Of a DNA stretch of 64,000 nt, positions 40,628 through 52,421 are shown in pieces. The translations under genes and the position numbers were made by a program. The notes beneath the pieces were generated by a model. The model saw nothing but the letters and a program-made list of their open reading frames with translations. It ran no database searches and was not told where the DNA came from. The DNA is from Candidatus Methanobinarius endosymbioticus (GTDB taxonomy: Archaea > Methanobacteriota > Methanobacteria > Methanobacteriales > Methanobacteriaceae). The DNA lies in assembly GCA_003315655.1 (NCBI GenBank), contig NIZT01000010.1:1-64000 (forward strand). Direction: 5' to 3'. Position 1 is the stretch's first letter. Each line of letters starts with the position of its first letter.

Positions 40628-41587
40628 GTGAAAACGGTTAATGTAGGAGTTATAGGGGTAGGAGCAATGGGTTATAACCATGCTCGTGTTTATTATAGAT
40701 TGGAAAATGCAAACCTCGTCGGTGTTTCAGATGTAAGTGAAAGGAAATTATCTAAAGTATCTAAAAAATATGATACAAAGGGATATACTGAATATGAGGA
40801 ATTATTGAAAAACCCTGATATCGAGGCAGTTAGTGTTTGTGTACCAACTACTCATCATTATAATGTAGTCATGGCTGCAATAGAAGCAGGACAACATGTT
40901 TTAGTAGAAAAACCTATAGCATTCACATCAAAAGAAGCCGAAAGAATGATAGCTGCTGCTAAGGAAAAAGGAGTTAAACTAAGCACTGGGCATGTAGAAA
41001 GATTTAATCCAGCTGTTCAAAAAGCAAAAGAACTTCTTGAAATGGATGTTATTGGTGATGTTGTTTCTGCTTCTGCAAAAAGAGTAGGTCCTTTCCCTCC
41101 TAGAATTAAAGATGTGGGTGTAGCTATTGATTTAGCTATTCATGATTTGGATGTAATGTATTATTTATTTGATGATGATGTAACTCAAGTTTATGCAACT
41201 ATGGGAAGTATTCTAGAAAAATGTGAATATGAAGATCATGCAGAAATCATGACTAAATTTGCTAATGGAATCACTGGAATTTTAGAAGTAAACTGGCTTA
41301 CTCCTTATAAAAGACGTTCATTAGAGGTAACTGGAACTGATGGCATTATAGCTATTGATTATATTGATCAAAGCATAGATGTGGCAGGAAAATTTGCTCA
41401 AAAAGTCGATATTCAGCATGAAGAACCTTTAAAATATGAAGTTGCTTCTTTCTTAAATTCTATTCTCAATGATGAAGAAGTGGAAATAACTGGTGAAGAT
41501 GGATTAAATGCTCTTAAAATGGTTTTAGCTGCAAATAAATCCTCAAAAAAACAAATTCCAATTAGTTTAGATGATATAAATGATTAA
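40628..41587 (+). CDS. Gfo/Idh/MocA family oxidoreductase
   Basis: This 319-residue protein has an N-terminal Rossmann domain with the NAD(P) loop VGVIGVGAMGYNHARVYYRL and the strand-end VSVCVPTTHHYNVVMAAI. The catalytic EKP block (HVLVEKPIAFTSKEAERMI) follows, then the C-terminal beta-sheet domain with AIDLAIHDLDVMYYLF. Such enzymes oxidise or reduce sugars and inositols, and the exact substrate cannot be told. ATGGAGG before the GTG start at 40628 supports that start. It may act on surface sugars. No neighbour decides this. Confidence 0.88.
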   Translation: MKTVNVGVIGVGAMGYNHARVYYRLENANLVGVSDVSERKLSKVSKKYDTKGYTEYEELLKNPDIEAVSVCVPTTHHYNVVMAAIEAGQHVLVEKPIAFTSKEAERMIAAAKEKGVKLSTGHVERFNPAVQKAKELLEMDVIGDVVSASAKRVGPFPPRIKDVGVAIDLAIHDLDVMYYLFDDDVTQVYATMGSILEKCEYEDHAEIMTKFANGITGILEVNWLTPYKRRSLEVTGTDGIIAIDYIDQSIDVAGKFAQKVDIQHEEPLKYEVASFLNSILNDEEVEITGEDGLNALKMVLAANKSSKKQIPISLDDIND

Positions 41588-41699
41588 TTAATATTAATTA
41601 GGTAGTATTTTAGCTAATAATTTTTTAATTATCAATTTAAAATATATTAACTATTATTTCACTATCATTTAAATTTATTAATTATTATTTGGTGTAAAA

Positions 41700-42317
41700 A
41701 TGAGACAAGATTTAATAAAAAAAGCTCATGAACTAAGAAGTCATGGGTTTACTGTTGGAGAAATAGCTGATGAATTAAATGTTTCCATGGATACAGCTAG
41801 ATGGTTAAACATGCAGAAACAAAATGAAAAAGAAAAAACAACTGATGTTCCTATAGATTTTGCTATTAATTGGAATAGCTTAGGTGGAAGTTCTTCAAGA
41901 CTTAAACATGTTTCTGCTGCACTAAGTGATATGGCTTTAGCTCATGGTGAAGTTGATGTAGTTATTGGAATTGCAGTAAGTGGAATACCATTTGCAACTA
42001 TGATGGCTGATTTTTTAGAGATAAAAGAAGGATTTGAAACTGCTTTATCTGTATTTCATCCTATAAAACATAGAAAAGGAACTGATGAAGATCAAAAAGG
42101 AGCTATTAGTGAAAATTTTGCTCAAGTAAAAGGAAAAAAAGTTATTATTGTTGATGACGTTATAACAAGTGGAAAAACAGTAAAAGAAGTTATAAATGCC
42201 CTTATTGACTTAGGTGCAGAGCCTGTAGTTGTAACTGTCTTGATTGATAAGGTAGGAATCTCTGAAATCGAAGGAATTCCGATAGAATCATTAATAAAAG
42301 TTAATAGATTAGGTTGA
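41700..42317 (+). CDS. orotate phosphoribosyltransferase-like transcription regulator (GfcR type)
   Basis: This 205-residue protein has an N-terminal helix-turn-helix ([20 protein letters not shown], then SMDTARWL) and a phosphoribosyltransferase domain with the PRPP loop [19 protein letters not shown]. This combination is that of archaeal PyrE-like regulators such as GfcR. It lacks a typical PyrE substrate hood, so it is more likely a PRPP-sensing regulator than a true orotate enzyme. The start overlaps a GGTGTAAA ribosome binding site. It follows the oxidoreductase gene by 112 bases. Confidence 0.88.
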   Translation: MRQDLIKKAHELRSHGFTVGEIADELNVSMDTARWLNMQKQNEKEKTTDVPIDFAINWNSLGGSSSRLKHVSAALSDMALAHGEVDVVIGIAVSGIPFATMMADFLEIKEGFETALSVFHPIKHRKGTDEDQKGAISENFAQVKGKKVIIVDDVITSGKTVKEVINALIDLGAEPVVVTVLIDKVGISEIEGIPIESLIKVNRLG

Positions 42318-42716
42318 TAGATTATTTAAGTCATTAAAATCATTTAATAATTTAAACATTTATATTATTAAAAAATATTTATTTTAAATAATAATATTTA
42401 TTTTATCTTTAATTAATTTATTTCATATTATTTGGTTATTATTATTGATTGTTAATTTCTATTAAAATTAATTATCTTACATTAAATTATAATTGATTTA
42501 TATTGATTTTGATATAACTTTTAGTTTTTACATGATTATTGGTTAATGTTCCATCAAACTAAATTATCAAGATTTTATTTGTAATTTATAAGACATATAA
42601 ATATAAAAATTATAAAAACTATAAAATTAATTTATATATAAAATATTTTATTAAATTTATTATATTCAAATTTTTATTATTATTTGGATTATTTTTATTA
42701 TTATGGAGTGAATACA
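42318..42716. other. gap before the aRF1 gene
   Basis: About 400 bases of AT-rich DNA with no open frame. The 3' end holds the ribosome binding site (TATGGAGTG) of the aRF1 gene. Confidence 0.4.
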
Positions 42717-43946
42717 TTGTCAGAAGTATCTTCAAAAGAGTTATATGAATTTAAGAGAACTCTTAAGGAATTATCAGAAAAAAAGGGAAGGGGAACTGAA
42801 TTAGTATCAGTTTATGTACCTCCAGATCGTCAAATTAGCGATGTTACTAAACACATGCGGGAAGAATTGAGTCAAAGCGCTAATATTAAAAGTAAACAGA
42901 CAAAAAAAAACGTTCAATCTGCTATTGAGGGCATTGTTCAAAGACTTCGTCTGTTTAAAAGACCTCCTGAAAAAGGTTTAGTTCTTTTTGTTGGTATGGT
43001 TCCTAAAGGAGGGACAGGTACTGAAAAAATGGAAACTTTTGTTTTTGAACCACCTGAGCCTATTCAAACTTACACTTATCATTGTAACTCTGAGTTTTTC
43101 TTAGAACCGTTACAACATATGATGGATGTTAAAGAAGTTTATGGTATAACTGTTATAGATAGAAAAGAAGCTACTATAGCTACTTTAAAAGGGAAAAGAG
43201 TGGATATCTTAAAACATTTAACTAGTGGTGTTCCAGGGAAACATAAAGCAGGTGGTCAATCACAAAGAAGATTTGATCGTCTGATTGATTTGGCAGCTCA
43301 CGAATTTAAAAAACGTATTGGAGAACATATGAATGATGTTTTTTTAGCTATTGAAGACCTCAAAGGTATTATTATAGGAGGACCTGGTCATACTAAAGAA
43401 GAATTCCTTAAAGGAGATTATCTTCAATATGAACTTCAGGGCAAAGTAATAGCTACTATAGATACTTCTTATACTGGTGAATTTGGAATAAGGGAAGTTA
43501 TTGATAAATCAATGAGTATTCTTGAAGAAATGGATGTTATGAAAGAAAAACAACTTGTTCAGAAGTTTCTTAAAGAATTAATCGATGACCATGGTTTAGC
43601 TTCTTATGGAGAAGAAGATGTTAGGAAAAATCTTCTAATGGGTGCTGTAGATACTCTTCTTATTTCTGAAGATCTCACTCAATCAAGAAAAACTATGAGA
43701 TGTGCAAATTGTTCACATGAAGTTCAAGTTACATATAAAGATCCTTATGATAATGATGAAATTGTATGTAATGAATGTGGAGAAAAGATGAAAGTTCATG
43801 AAGTAAAAGACCTTGTGGATGATTTTGTTAAAATGGCTGAAGAAGTTGATTCAGATATTGAAATTATTTCCACAGAAACTGAAGAAGGAATGCAATTACT
43901 CAAAGCATTTGGTGGAATTGCAGCTATTTTAAGATATAGGGTGTAA
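42717..43946 (+). CDS. prf1: peptide chain release factor aRF1
   Basis: This 409-residue factor recognises all three stop codons and releases the finished protein. The stop-reading motif NIKS is near residue 58 ([12 protein letters not shown]), and the catalytic GGQ is at 179-181 ([13 protein letters not shown]). A zinc ribbon lies near the end (CANCSHEVQ and CNECGEKM). The TTG at 42717 ([11 protein letters not shown]) follows GGAGTG by seven bases. An upstream in-frame ATG at 42684 would add 11 tyrosine-rich residues and hide the ribosome binding site. The gene is intact, which matters given the in-frame stops elsewhere. Confidence 0.96.
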   Translation: MSEVSSKELYEFKRTLKELSEKKGRGTELVSVYVPPDRQISDVTKHMREELSQSANIKSKQTKKNVQSAIEGIVQRLRLFKRPPEKGLVLFVGMVPKGGTGTEKMETFVFEPPEPIQTYTYHCNSEFFLEPLQHMMDVKEVYGITVIDRKEATIATLKGKRVDILKHLTSGVPGKHKAGGQSQRRFDRLIDLAAHEFKKRIGEHMNDVFLAIEDLKGIIIGGPGHTKEEFLKGDYLQYELQGKVIATIDTSYTGEFGIREVIDKSMSILEEMDVMKEKQLVQKFLKELIDDHGLASYGEEDVRKNLLMGAVDTLLISEDLTQSRKTMRCANCSHEVQVTYKDPYDNDEIVCNECGEKMKVHEVKDLVDDFVKMAEEVDSDIEIISTETEEGMQLLKAFGGIAAILRYRV

Positions 43947-44095
43947 AATATATAAATTAAAATATTTGTATAAAAAATTATACAATTGTATAAAAAAGGT
44001 ATACAAATTATAATTAACTATATCAAAAATTAACTATATTAAAATTTACTATATTAAAATTTAAATTATTTAAAAAATTATTAAGGAGATTTATT

Positions 44096-45322
44096 ATGAA
44101 TCAAAGAGAAATAGAACTGTTTGGACATATTATCGATTCTTTAATTCTTCCAAAAACTCTTGATATAATTATGGATCAAGGAGGAGATTTTAAAATAATC
44201 GATTTAGATGTTGGAAAGAGAAAATCTGATGTAAGTAGAGCTAAAATTATTGTTTCGGCAGATTCTCCATATCTCTTGAATCAAATATTGGATGAACTTA
44301 GTGAGATAGGTGCAACAATATCTTCTATTGAAGAAGTTGAACTTGTTGCTTCTCCAAAAGATAAAGTAGTTCCAGATGATTTTTACTCAACCACTAATCA
44401 TGTAACCCATATTCTTCATAATAGAAACTGGTTATTAGTTGAAAACATTGAAATGGATTGTATGATTGTCATTGATAAAGATGAAAATGGAAATGACAAA
44501 GCAATTTGTAAACCAATTGGAAGAATTGGAAAAGGTGAATTAATTGTTGTTGGAAGGGAAGGAATACGTGTAACTCCTCCAGAACGTCCAAGAGGTAAGC
44601 AAGGTGTATTCGAATTCATGAATAGTGACGTTTCATCAGAAAAACCATTAATGAGTATTATTGAAAACATAGCTTCTGAAATCAAAGAAATAAAATCTAA
44701 AGGAGGTAAAATAGCTATCGTCGGAGGACCAGCTATTGTACATACAGGATCTGCAGATTTAATGGCACAAATGATTAAAGAAGGATATATTGATGTAGTT
44801 TTTGCAGGAAATGCTTTAGCTACTCATGATGTTGAAAACACTTTATATGGGACCTCTCTGGGAGTATATATGAAAACAGGAGAAGTTGTAAGTAGGGGTC
44901 ACACTCATCATATGAGGGCTATTAATGAAATTAATGGATCTGGTTCTATTAAAAAAGCAGTTCAAGATGGAACTCTTAAAAAAGGAATAATGTATGAATG
45001 TGTTAAAAATGATGTTCCATTTGTATTAGCAGGTTCTATAAGAGATGATGGTCCACTTCCTGACACTATAACCGATGTAATTGAAGCTCAAGAAACAATG
45101 AGGGAATATGCAAAAGATGTTGATATGGTTATCATGATAGCTACAATGTTACATTCGATAGCTACTGGAAACATTTTGCCTTCAAGGGTCAAAAGTATTT
45201 GTGTTGATATAAATCCAGCCACTGTTACAAAATTATCTGATAGAGGAAGTGCTCAAGTACTAAGTGTTGTCACTGATATTGGAGCATTTTTACCAACATT
45301 ATATGGAGAATTAGATAAATAA
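44096..45322 (+). CDS. TIGR00300 family protein (LOR/SDH-like, ornithine cyclodeaminase type)
   Basis: This 408-residue protein starts [20 protein letters not shown], as in the archaeal TIGR00300 family. It has an LOR/SDH-type N-terminal domain and a nucleotide-binding C-terminal part with [20 protein letters not shown] and [18 protein letters not shown]. At least one archaeal member has been described as an ornithine cyclodeaminase making proline from ornithine, and bacterial relatives act on arginine. AAGGAG lies nine bases before the ATG. The activity here is inferred from the family only. Confidence 0.82.
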   Translation: MNQREIELFGHIIDSLILPKTLDIIMDQGGDFKIIDLDVGKRKSDVSRAKIIVSADSPYLLNQILDELSEIGATISSIEEVELVASPKDKVVPDDFYSTTNHVTHILHNRNWLLVENIEMDCMIVIDKDENGNDKAICKPIGRIGKGELIVVGREGIRVTPPERPRGKQGVFEFMNSDVSSEKPLMSIIENIASEIKEIKSKGGKIAIVGGPAIVHTGSADLMAQMIKEGYIDVVFAGNALATHDVENTLYGTSLGVYMKTGEVVSRGHTHHMRAINEINGSGSIKKAVQDGTLKKGIMYECVKNDVPFVLAGSIRDDGPLPDTITDVIEAQETMREYAKDVDMVIMIATMLHSIATGNILPSRVKSICVDINPATVTKLSDRGSAQVLSVVTDIGAFLPTLYGELDK

Positions 45323-45632
45323 ATATAAGATTATTAAATGAGTTATTAGTTCTTTATTTATTTACATTTCTTAATTTATTTCTAATTTTTTATTTTTATT
45401 AATTTTTTCTTTATCTTTTATTATCTTTAATTTTTATAATCTTGTAGTTTTTTAATTATTTTTACATATTTTCACTTATTTTTATTTAATTTATTTAATT
45501 TATTTTCAAAAATTATTTAATCCTCTTTTACAAACTAACATTATAATATAAAAGAAATTATAATATAATAATAGTTATAATTATAATATATATAATAATA
45601 GAATAATATTTTTTAATTAAAGGAAGTTAATT
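45323..45632. other. gap after the TIGR00300 gene
   Basis: About 310 bases, with T-rich runs at 45360-45500 that may terminate transcription, then TATAATATA repeats. No gene is seen. Confidence 0.4.
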
Positions 45633-46015
45633 AATGATTTACAAAAGTATCATTAGCTAAAGGAAATGATAAAGATTTTTTAGAAAAATTTAAAAACAAA
45701 CTATTGAATATAATCGTGGAAGTTTTAAATCTTCCATGTGATGGTCGAAATATTCTTATGATGGACTATGAAAAAGATCTTTTTGAAATGAAATATCCTA
45801 ATGAGTATTTAATTGAAATATCAATGTTTTCAGGAAAAACTAATAAAACAAAGAAATTATTATATTCTAAAATTATTGAAAGATTAAGTAGTAGTTTAGG
45901 TATTAAAAAATAGTCTATTTTTATAATAATCAATGAACAACCACTTCAAAATTGGGGTGTAAGGGGTGGAAAGTCTGCCGAAGATATAAATTTAGATTTT
46001 AAAATTAATATTTGA
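45633..46015 (+). pseudogene. broken tautomerase family gene
   Basis: From ATG 45633 (AAGGAAGTTAATTA in front) the first frame stops at once. One base shift gives TKVSLAKGNDKDFLEKFKNK, which runs into NIIVEVLNLPCDGRNILMMD and EISMFSGKTNKTKKLLYSK. At 45911 a TAG follows GIKK, but the frame continues as SIFIIINEQPLQNWGVRGGK to the end at 46015. The INEQPLQNWGVRGG block is typical of Tautomerase_2 proteins of about 125 residues. Two lesions (frameshift, then nonsense) mark it as a pseudogene. The initiating proline expected after Met is also gone. Confidence 0.8.
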
Positions 46016-46045
46016 TCGTGTTTCTAATTTGAAAAATTGATTGTT

Positions 46046-47965
46046 ATGAATTATAAAGAATTTAAATCAATAAAAACAAATATTCTTGATGTTTTCACAA
46101 ATGAAATCTATCCTGTTGAAATAACTATTAAAAATGGTTATATTCATAATATAGAAGATATTCCCTCTGATGTTTTTGAATTTGAGAAAGATTTGGATTT
46201 TGAAGGAATTTTAGTTCCAGGATTTATAGATGCTCATATTCATATTGAAAGTTCTCTTCTTACACCTTCTAATTTTGCAAGTGCAGTTGTACCATTTGGT
46301 ACTACATCAGTAGTAGCTGATCCTCATGAAATAGCTAATGTTTGTGGTTTAAAAGGAATTGATTTTATGATAGAAGATGCATCTAAAATTCCTTTTGATT
46401 TCTATTTTTCAGCTCCTTCTTGTGTTCCTGCTACTGATTTTGAAACAAATGGGGCGTATTTAGATAATTTGGCTATGGATAAATTATTGTCTCGAGATGA
46501 AATTGTAGCTTTAGGTGAAGTAATGGATTTTGTTGGCGTCATAAATAGAAATAAATCAATAATTGATAAATTAAACATTGTTAAAAAATATAATAAACCT
46601 ATTGATGGACATGCTCCTTTATTATCTGGTGAAAATCTAGAAAAATATGTAAATGTTTTTGAAAAAAACAATACTATTGATGAAAATCATAATAATGATG
46701 TCACTAATCATGAAAAAAGTTCAATTAATGAATTTGAGGATATCAATGACGTTGAAAATTCTGTAATTACAGACTATATCTCTACAGATCATGAATCAGT
46801 AAGTTTTGAAGAAGCTATTGAAAAAAAGAATTTGGGCATGAAAATAATGGTTAGACAAGGATCTTCTGCTAAAAATATGAATTCTCTTTTTAATATAAAA
46901 GATAAAATTTCACTTTTTTCAAATCAAGATTTTTTTGGTACAGTTTCTGGTAGTGATTTTGAAGAAGTTTTTAAAAATCCTATTTTTGATTTTTTAGTTA
47001 GTGATGATAAAGAACCTAATGAGCTAAAAGAAGGTCATTTAGATATATTAGTTAAAAAAGCTATTAATTTTGGAATTGATATAATTGAAGCTATTAAAAT
47101 GGTAACTATTAATCCAGCTAAACATTATAATCTGAATTCTGGTTCTATTACTATTGGTAAAAAAGCTAATTTTGCTTTAATTGATAATTTGAAAGATTTA
47201 AATGTTAAAAAAACTATAATTGATGGTAAATTAGTTGCTTCAGATAATAAATCATTTATAAAACCTAAAAAACCTACTTTAAAAAATACTTTTATTTTAA
47301 ATGAAAAAATTCCAGAAGATTTTAATGTCTATATTGATAAAATTGACTTAAAAGATGAAAAAGAATTTAAAACAGATATTGCTGAAAATAACCTAAAAAA
47401 TAGTAAAACTAAAAAGAATGTTAGAGTTATTGAAGTTACTGATGGTGAAGTAATAACTAATGAATATGATGCATTTCTTGATGTTAAAGAGAATATTATC
47501 CAAGAAAATATTGAAGAAGATATTTTAAAATTGGCTGTAGTAGAAAGATATGGAAATAACAATATAGCTAATGCATTTATTAAAGGTTTTAATCTTAAAA
47601 ATGGAGCTATTGCATCTAGTGTTGCTCATGATTCTCATAATATAATTGTTTTAGGAACAGATTCTAAATTTATGGCAAGAGCTGTAAATTTAATTCGTGA
47701 AAATCAAGGTGGATTAGTAGTAGTTTCCGAAAACATTAAAAAAATATTAAGACTTCCAATAGCAGGTTTAATGAGTGATCAGGATATTTTTACAGTTTCA
47801 AAAGAGATTAATGAAATTAGTGATATTATAAAAAATTCAGGTTCTACTTTAGAAGCTCCTTTAATGACTTTATCTTTTATGGCTCTTTTAGTTATTCCAA
47901 AATTAAAATTAAGTGATAAAGGATTATTTGATGTGGATAAATTTTCATTTGTTGATTTGATTTAG
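46046..47965 (+). CDS. ade: adenine deaminase
   Basis: This enzyme deaminates adenine to hypoxanthine for purine salvage. It belongs to the amidohydrolase superfamily. Metal-binding HxH is in GFIDAHIHIESSLLTP, and PIDGHAPLLSGENL, SVVADPHEIANVCGLKG and the late ASSVAHDSHNIIVLGTD (Ade-specific) follow. The frame is about 639 residues. An asparagine/glutamate-rich insert (about residues 210-245) and another near 420-460 enlarge it relative to bacterial enzymes. ATG 46046 is preferred over a TTG at 46037. It is intact, although the gene before it is broken. Confidence 0.93.
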   Translation: MNYKEFKSIKTNILDVFTNEIYPVEITIKNGYIHNIEDIPSDVFEFEKDLDFEGILVPGFIDAHIHIESSLLTPSNFASAVVPFGTTSVVADPHEIANVCGLKGIDFMIEDASKIPFDFYFSAPSCVPATDFETNGAYLDNLAMDKLLSRDEIVALGEVMDFVGVINRNKSIIDKLNIVKKYNKPIDGHAPLLSGENLEKYVNVFEKNNTIDENHNNDVTNHEKSSINEFEDINDVENSVITDYISTDHESVSFEEAIEKKNLGMKIMVRQGSSAKNMNSLFNIKDKISLFSNQDFFGTVSGSDFEEVFKNPIFDFLVSDDKEPNELKEGHLDILVKKAINFGIDIIEAIKMVTINPAKHYNLNSGSITIGKKANFALIDNLKDLNVKKTIIDGKLVASDNKSFIKPKKPTLKNTFILNEKIPEDFNVYIDKIDLKDEKEFKTDIAENNLKNSKTKKNVRVIEVTDGEVITNEYDAFLDVKENIIQENIEEDILKLAVVERYGNNNIANAFIKGFNLKNGAIASSVAHDSHNIIVLGTDSKFMARAVNLIRENQGGLVVVSENIKKILRLPIAGLMSDQDIFTVSKEINEISDIIKNSGSTLEAPLMTLSFMALLVIPKLKLSDKGLFDVDKFSFVDLI

Positions 47966-48095
47966 AATAATTGATTTAATTTTTTAATTTCATTTTCTAA
48001 TTTTTATTTCTTTAATTTTCTATTTATGACTTATTTATTCATTAATATTTTAAAAATAAAAAATTTTAAATAAAATTTAATATAAAATATAATTT

Positions 48096-48560
48096 ATGAG
48101 AAAACCTGAAATGAAAGTGGAAGCAATTAAAAATGGGACTGTAATTGATCATATTACATCCAATAAATCTCTTCATGTTTTAAAGATTTTAGGACTTCCT
48201 AATGAGGACACTAATGTAACAATAGCTATGAATGTGTTTTCTGATGAAGTTGGAAGAAAAGATATTGTAAAAATTGAAAATAGGGAACTTGATTCTAGTG
48301 AATTAGATCAGATTGCATTATTAGCTCCTGAAGCAACTATCAATATAATCAGAGATTATGAGGTTATTGCAAAAGATAAAGTTAGATTTACTAATGAACT
48401 AAAATCAATAATTAATTGTACTAATCCTAATTGCATTACTAATGCTGATGAACCCATAGAATCTAGATTTCATTTGCTAAAAACATCTCCTATATTGCTA
48501 AGATGTCATTATTGTGAAAGATTAATTGATGTTGAAGAGATAGATAATCAATTTTATTAA
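48096..48560 (+). CDS. pyrI: aspartate carbamoyltransferase regulatory subunit
   Basis: This 154-residue subunit binds nucleotides and controls the catalytic PyrB chain of pyrimidine synthesis. It begins [20 protein letters not shown], the allosteric domain, and ends in the zinc domain with CTNPNCIT and CHYCERLI supplying four cysteines. Length and layout match the family. The catalytic pyrB is not in the window, so it is encoded elsewhere, as is common in archaea. Confidence 0.95.
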   Translation: MRKPEMKVEAIKNGTVIDHITSNKSLHVLKILGLPNEDTNVTIAMNVFSDEVGRKDIVKIENRELDSSELDQIALLAPEATINIIRDYEVIAKDKVRFTNELKSIINCTNPNCITNADEPIESRFHLLKTSPILLRCHYCERLIDVEEIDNQFY

Positions 48561-48781
48561 TTTTTATTGAATCGTTTATTTTTCATGATTATTTAATATC
48601 AATATAGATTTATTTAAGTTAAAAGGCTTAATTCATTAGATTAATACTAAAAAATAATAAAATAAAAATTAGAAATAATAAATAAAAATAATAAGCAGAA
48701 GATAATTAAAAATAATAAAAATTAATCTAAATATTAATTTAAAGATTAGAAATAATTAAATTATAAATTTATTATTTTTTT

Positions 48782-49576
48782 TTAAATTATTTTGTTGTAT
48801 TTTAAAAATCCAATCATCTGCTTATATGAATGAGCAGGACTTTTTGAAGCTACTTTTCCATGAAGAGTTTTAACTTCACAAATAACTGAAGGTATACCTG
48901 CTAAATTTAAAATATCTTCAAGAGCACCAGGATAATCTGCTCCTGCTTTATAATGATTTCTATGAGGATGTTGTGTTAATTTGGAAATAGCTATTGCCAT
49001 TTCAGCACTTTCAACTGTTGGAATTTTTGAACCCATAATTACATTTTTTCCAGGATTTCCTCCAGACATTGTACAATGATAATCTCCAACTGAACTTATG
49101 CCATTTGATTTAGTAAATTTTACTATATTATTTGTTACACTTCCTTTTCTATTAGCTATTGAATTCAAATTTTGTCCATTATGGAATCTTTGATTTTTAG
49201 CTGTTGCTTTTGGTGAAACAAATGGAATTATATATATAGTATCTTTTAAGTTTTTTTTCTTATCTAATTTATTGATAAGGTGCATAGCTGCAATTTGTGA
49301 TGATAGTTCACTTCCATGTACTCCTGCAACCATTAATACTTTTTTACTTTTTCCATTTCCAAATTTTACTATTGAAATTCCTTTTTTAGCAGCTTTTATA
49401 ATTTTAATACTAAGTTCTGTTTTAGGAATATTTTTTTTGATTAAACTATTCTTTGTAACATCTGCATCAGTTCCCCATTTTTTGTAGTTATCTCAGCTGC
49501 AGAAGATATTTGAACAGCTATTAAAAAAACTGATATTAAAAACAATGCTATGATTATTTTTTAATCTTTTTATCAT
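48782..49576 (-). pseudogene. broken secreted deacylase-like zinc peptidase (AstE/AspA family)
   Basis: The ATG at 49576 follows GGAGGG but its frame is lost after about 11 codons. The next frame gives a signal peptide (IIIALFLISVFLIAVQISSAA), and a further shift gives NYKKWGTDADVTKNSL to VGDYHCTMSG and PSVICEVKTLHG, ending at 48782. The zinc motif GVHGSE and the later histidine of GDYHC are family hallmarks of succinylglutamate desuccinylase/aspartoacylase proteins. Secreted, it might have acted on wall peptides. The 183 residues from 49333 are open, but they lack the signal, so the gene is broken near its 5' end by two frameshifts. Confidence 0.75.
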
Positions 49577-49731
49577 GATTAACTTTGATATTATTTCCCT
49601 CCAATAATTAATTATTTAATGCTTTAAAAGTAGTTTAAAACTATATTTATATAATATTTTATTATATAACTATTTATTTATAATTATTTTATACTATATA
49701 ATTTTATCTTGATTTATTTACTTATTTTGAT

Positions 49732-50950
49732 CTAATTAGATATTACATGTTTCGCTAATCTTTTAGATAAAGCTAAAATTGTTAAAATTGGGGGTTTTCC
49801 TGGAGATTTAGGTAAAGCACTAGCACTACTAATATACAAACCTTTAATTTTTGTTTTTAAGTTTTCATTTACAATTTTTTCAATTGCAGCTGTTCCACCC
49901 GGATGAACGCCTCTTAAATTGGTTGAAACTATTGTATTTGGGTCTACTCCATATTTTACTAATATTGATCCGGCTGTAGCTGAACCTTCAGCTATTAATC
50001 TAACATCTTTTATAGAATTCTTTTCAATTACTTTTCCATTTTTTATGTATCCGTAATTATTATCAGGTACTTTGACCATTATTCCTAAAATATCAGATTC
50101 ATTTGCACCTGTTTCTTCAAGTTCATCAGCTAAAAATTTGGAATAATGAGGTGCAAGAATGAAATTTTTCCCTATCACTAAACTATTCATCTGAACTTCT
50201 TTATTAAAATCAATATTCTTAATCACTCCTCCAACTGTCACGAAAGGATCCATAAATAGATTTTCTCCAGCAGGTAATCCTAATTTTTGAAGTAATGTTG
50301 CAGTATTTATAACTCCTGCAGAAGATATGAATATATCAGAATAAATGGTTTTGATTTCATTTTTTTCATTTCCATTATTTTCAACTATAACTCCTTTTAC
50401 TGAATTATTCTCTTCAATTATTTCTACAACTTCTGTATTATCTAAATATTCAGCTCCATTTTCTATAGCTATTTTTATAAAATCTGAAGATGTCCATTTT
50501 GCATCTTTAAGACATCCAAATGCACACTTTCTACAAGGTATACAATCAAATCATTCATCTCTGATAAATTTTGGCATTTTCATTGGGTTTAAATTAAGTT
50601 TTTCAGATGCTTTAATAAATTTTTTTGTTTCTTCTCCAAAATGATTCTCATTCATTTCATGGATTGAAAGTAATTTTTCTACTTCATCTAATTATTTAGA
50701 TAATTGTATGTCATAATATTTTAATTCATCTTCAAGAACTTTAACTCAATTTCTTGCCGATATTGTTTTAAAACCCCAATACATGTTGTTTTAAGAAGAT
50801 CAATTTCCTCATCACTAGGATCGTAATATTTAAAAGCATCTTTTGATTTAATGGAGGGGCCTTTTTCAATTATGGTCACAGGAATATTTTTTAAAGCTAA
50901 TTCCATAGCTATGATTCCTGCTCCGCCCCACCTCCGATAACAATAACCAT
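49732..50950 (-). pseudogene. broken GMC-type FAD-dependent oxidoreductase
   Basis: From ATG 50950 the FAD loop reads VIVIGGG, then one base is missing and the frame goes on as AGIIAMELALKNIPVTIIEKG. Later come a frame change near 50745, a TAA near 50695, and an in-frame TGA at 50553-50551 just before FDCIPCRKCAFGCLKDAKW. The part IFISSAGVINTATLLQKLGL to VHPGGTAAIEKI (GMC C-terminal block) and SSASALPKSPGKPPILTI is open to 49732. These blocks match glucose-methanol-choline type oxidoreductases. Four or more lesions make it a certain pseudogene. Confidence 0.85.
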
Positions 50951-51311
50951 TATATCATCCCTTATTTATAATTTATTAGTTTATCACTTATTAGTTTGTT
51001 ATTCTCTTATTTTATTATTACATTGTTTATTTATATAATTATTAATTTATTTATTAAATAATTTAACTAATATAATTAAATTAAAAAGATTTAAATTTTA
51101 TTTTATAAATTTTATTTATTAATTAGTAAATGAAATAAAGTAAATGAAATAACTATATTAAACATGGATTACTAACTAATTAATTGAAAATATTATTTTA
51201 ATATATTAATTATAATATAATAATTGATTAATTTTAATAAACTTATTATAATTAATTACTACTATTAACCAGATTATAATTTTATTGATGAAATAGGGAT
51301 GATTTTTTTGA
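50951..51311. other. gap upstream of the TMEM175-like pseudogene
   Basis: About 360 bases of AT-rich DNA. No gene or structured RNA is seen. AGGGATGA near 51296 could be the old ribosome binding site of the next gene. Confidence 0.4.
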
Positions 51312-51846
51312 ATGTGTCTTCTAAAGCATAGATTTGAGTTTTTCAGTGATGGGATAATGGCAATTATCATTACTATAATGGTTTTAGAGATTCCTTTGCC
51401 AACAAGTTTTGGATATTCTGATATAATAAGCTTTTTATATTCTATTTTCATTTTTATTGCTAGCTTTTTTGTTGTTGGTTCGTTTTGGAATAAATATCAT
51501 TGGTTAATAGACCAAATTGATGTAATAACAAATAAAATTGTTTGGAGAAACATGATTTTTTTGCTTTTCATTAGCCCTATTACTAATATTTACTAAATGG
51601 GGTCTTAAAAACCCTACTCAAATGATTCCTGTTATTTTTTATGATGTTTTATTTATTATAGTTAACATAACCTATTCCATAATTAGAAAAGAGGTATATA
51701 ATCAAGGATTCTCTGAAAAAAGAAAAGAAAAAAGATCACGGAAATTTGTTTCATTTAATTGTAATGATAATGTTATATTGCCTTTAATACTTTTAGGAAT
51801 CTTTTGGCCAGAATTAACAATACTTTTATTCATGGATTCCCAATAA
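51312..51846 (+). pseudogene. broken TMEM175-like membrane channel
   Basis: The first frame (51312-51596) carries RFEFFSDGIMAIIITIMVLE, the FSDGxxAI signature of TMEM175/DUF1211 potassium or proton channels, and GSFWNKYHWLIDQID. It ends ISPITNIY, but the other frame continues LALLLIFTKWGLKNPTQMIP to LGIFWPELTILLFMDSQ at 51846. The shift lies near 51551-51575, next to a T7 run. The whole product would have about six membrane segments, the usual prokaryotic form. A single frameshift could be an error, but decay is favoured by the broken genes around it. Confidence 0.8.
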
Positions 51847-52087
51847 TTTCTTCTATTTTTAATATATTCCTTGAGTAATGATTTTTTAATTTGATTTATT
51901 ATATTCAACTAAAAAATTAAAAAGTACAGTATTATGAATATATTTAAGTTTGATAGTGAATTTATTTAAAATTAGTATTAATTTTTTATTTTTTTTTAAA
52001 ATAAAAAGAATAGTGGATTTAATCTACTAAAAAATTTCAGAAATAGTTTGTACAATAATTAATACGTAATTATATATAATTATCTAA

Positions 52088-52182
52088 TTATTCTGCATCC
52101 ATCATTTCACCATAGGTGATTTCGATTTCGCAGCCCTTTAGGACCACAACAAAAATGTTGTAAATCGGGTTGAATTTGCATA
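52088..52182 (-). pseudogene. short protein-like remnant
   Basis: The minus strand reads FNPIYNIFVVVLKGCEIEIT then YGEMMDAE and a TAA at 52088. It has coding-like composition and is more GC-rich than the flanks, but no start codon in frame and only about 32 residues. I take it as the C-terminal scrap of a lost gene. I do not recognise the family. Confidence 0.4.
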
Positions 52183-52421
52183 TTTTTCACTTCTTGTGTA
52201 TTGGTATTTGTGTTAATTTTATAAAATAAATCTAAACAATTTTCATTAATTATTTAAAAAAATCAACACTTTATTTACACAACCGTATTAGTTTTTATTG
52301 ATATAAATATTTTTGCATTTCAAAGATTTAAATTTCAAAGATTTAATTTTTAACTTTTTATCAATAGTAATCTAATTAAGTTTTTATTGTTTTTTAAGTT
52401 GGAGAATTGATTATAATATTA

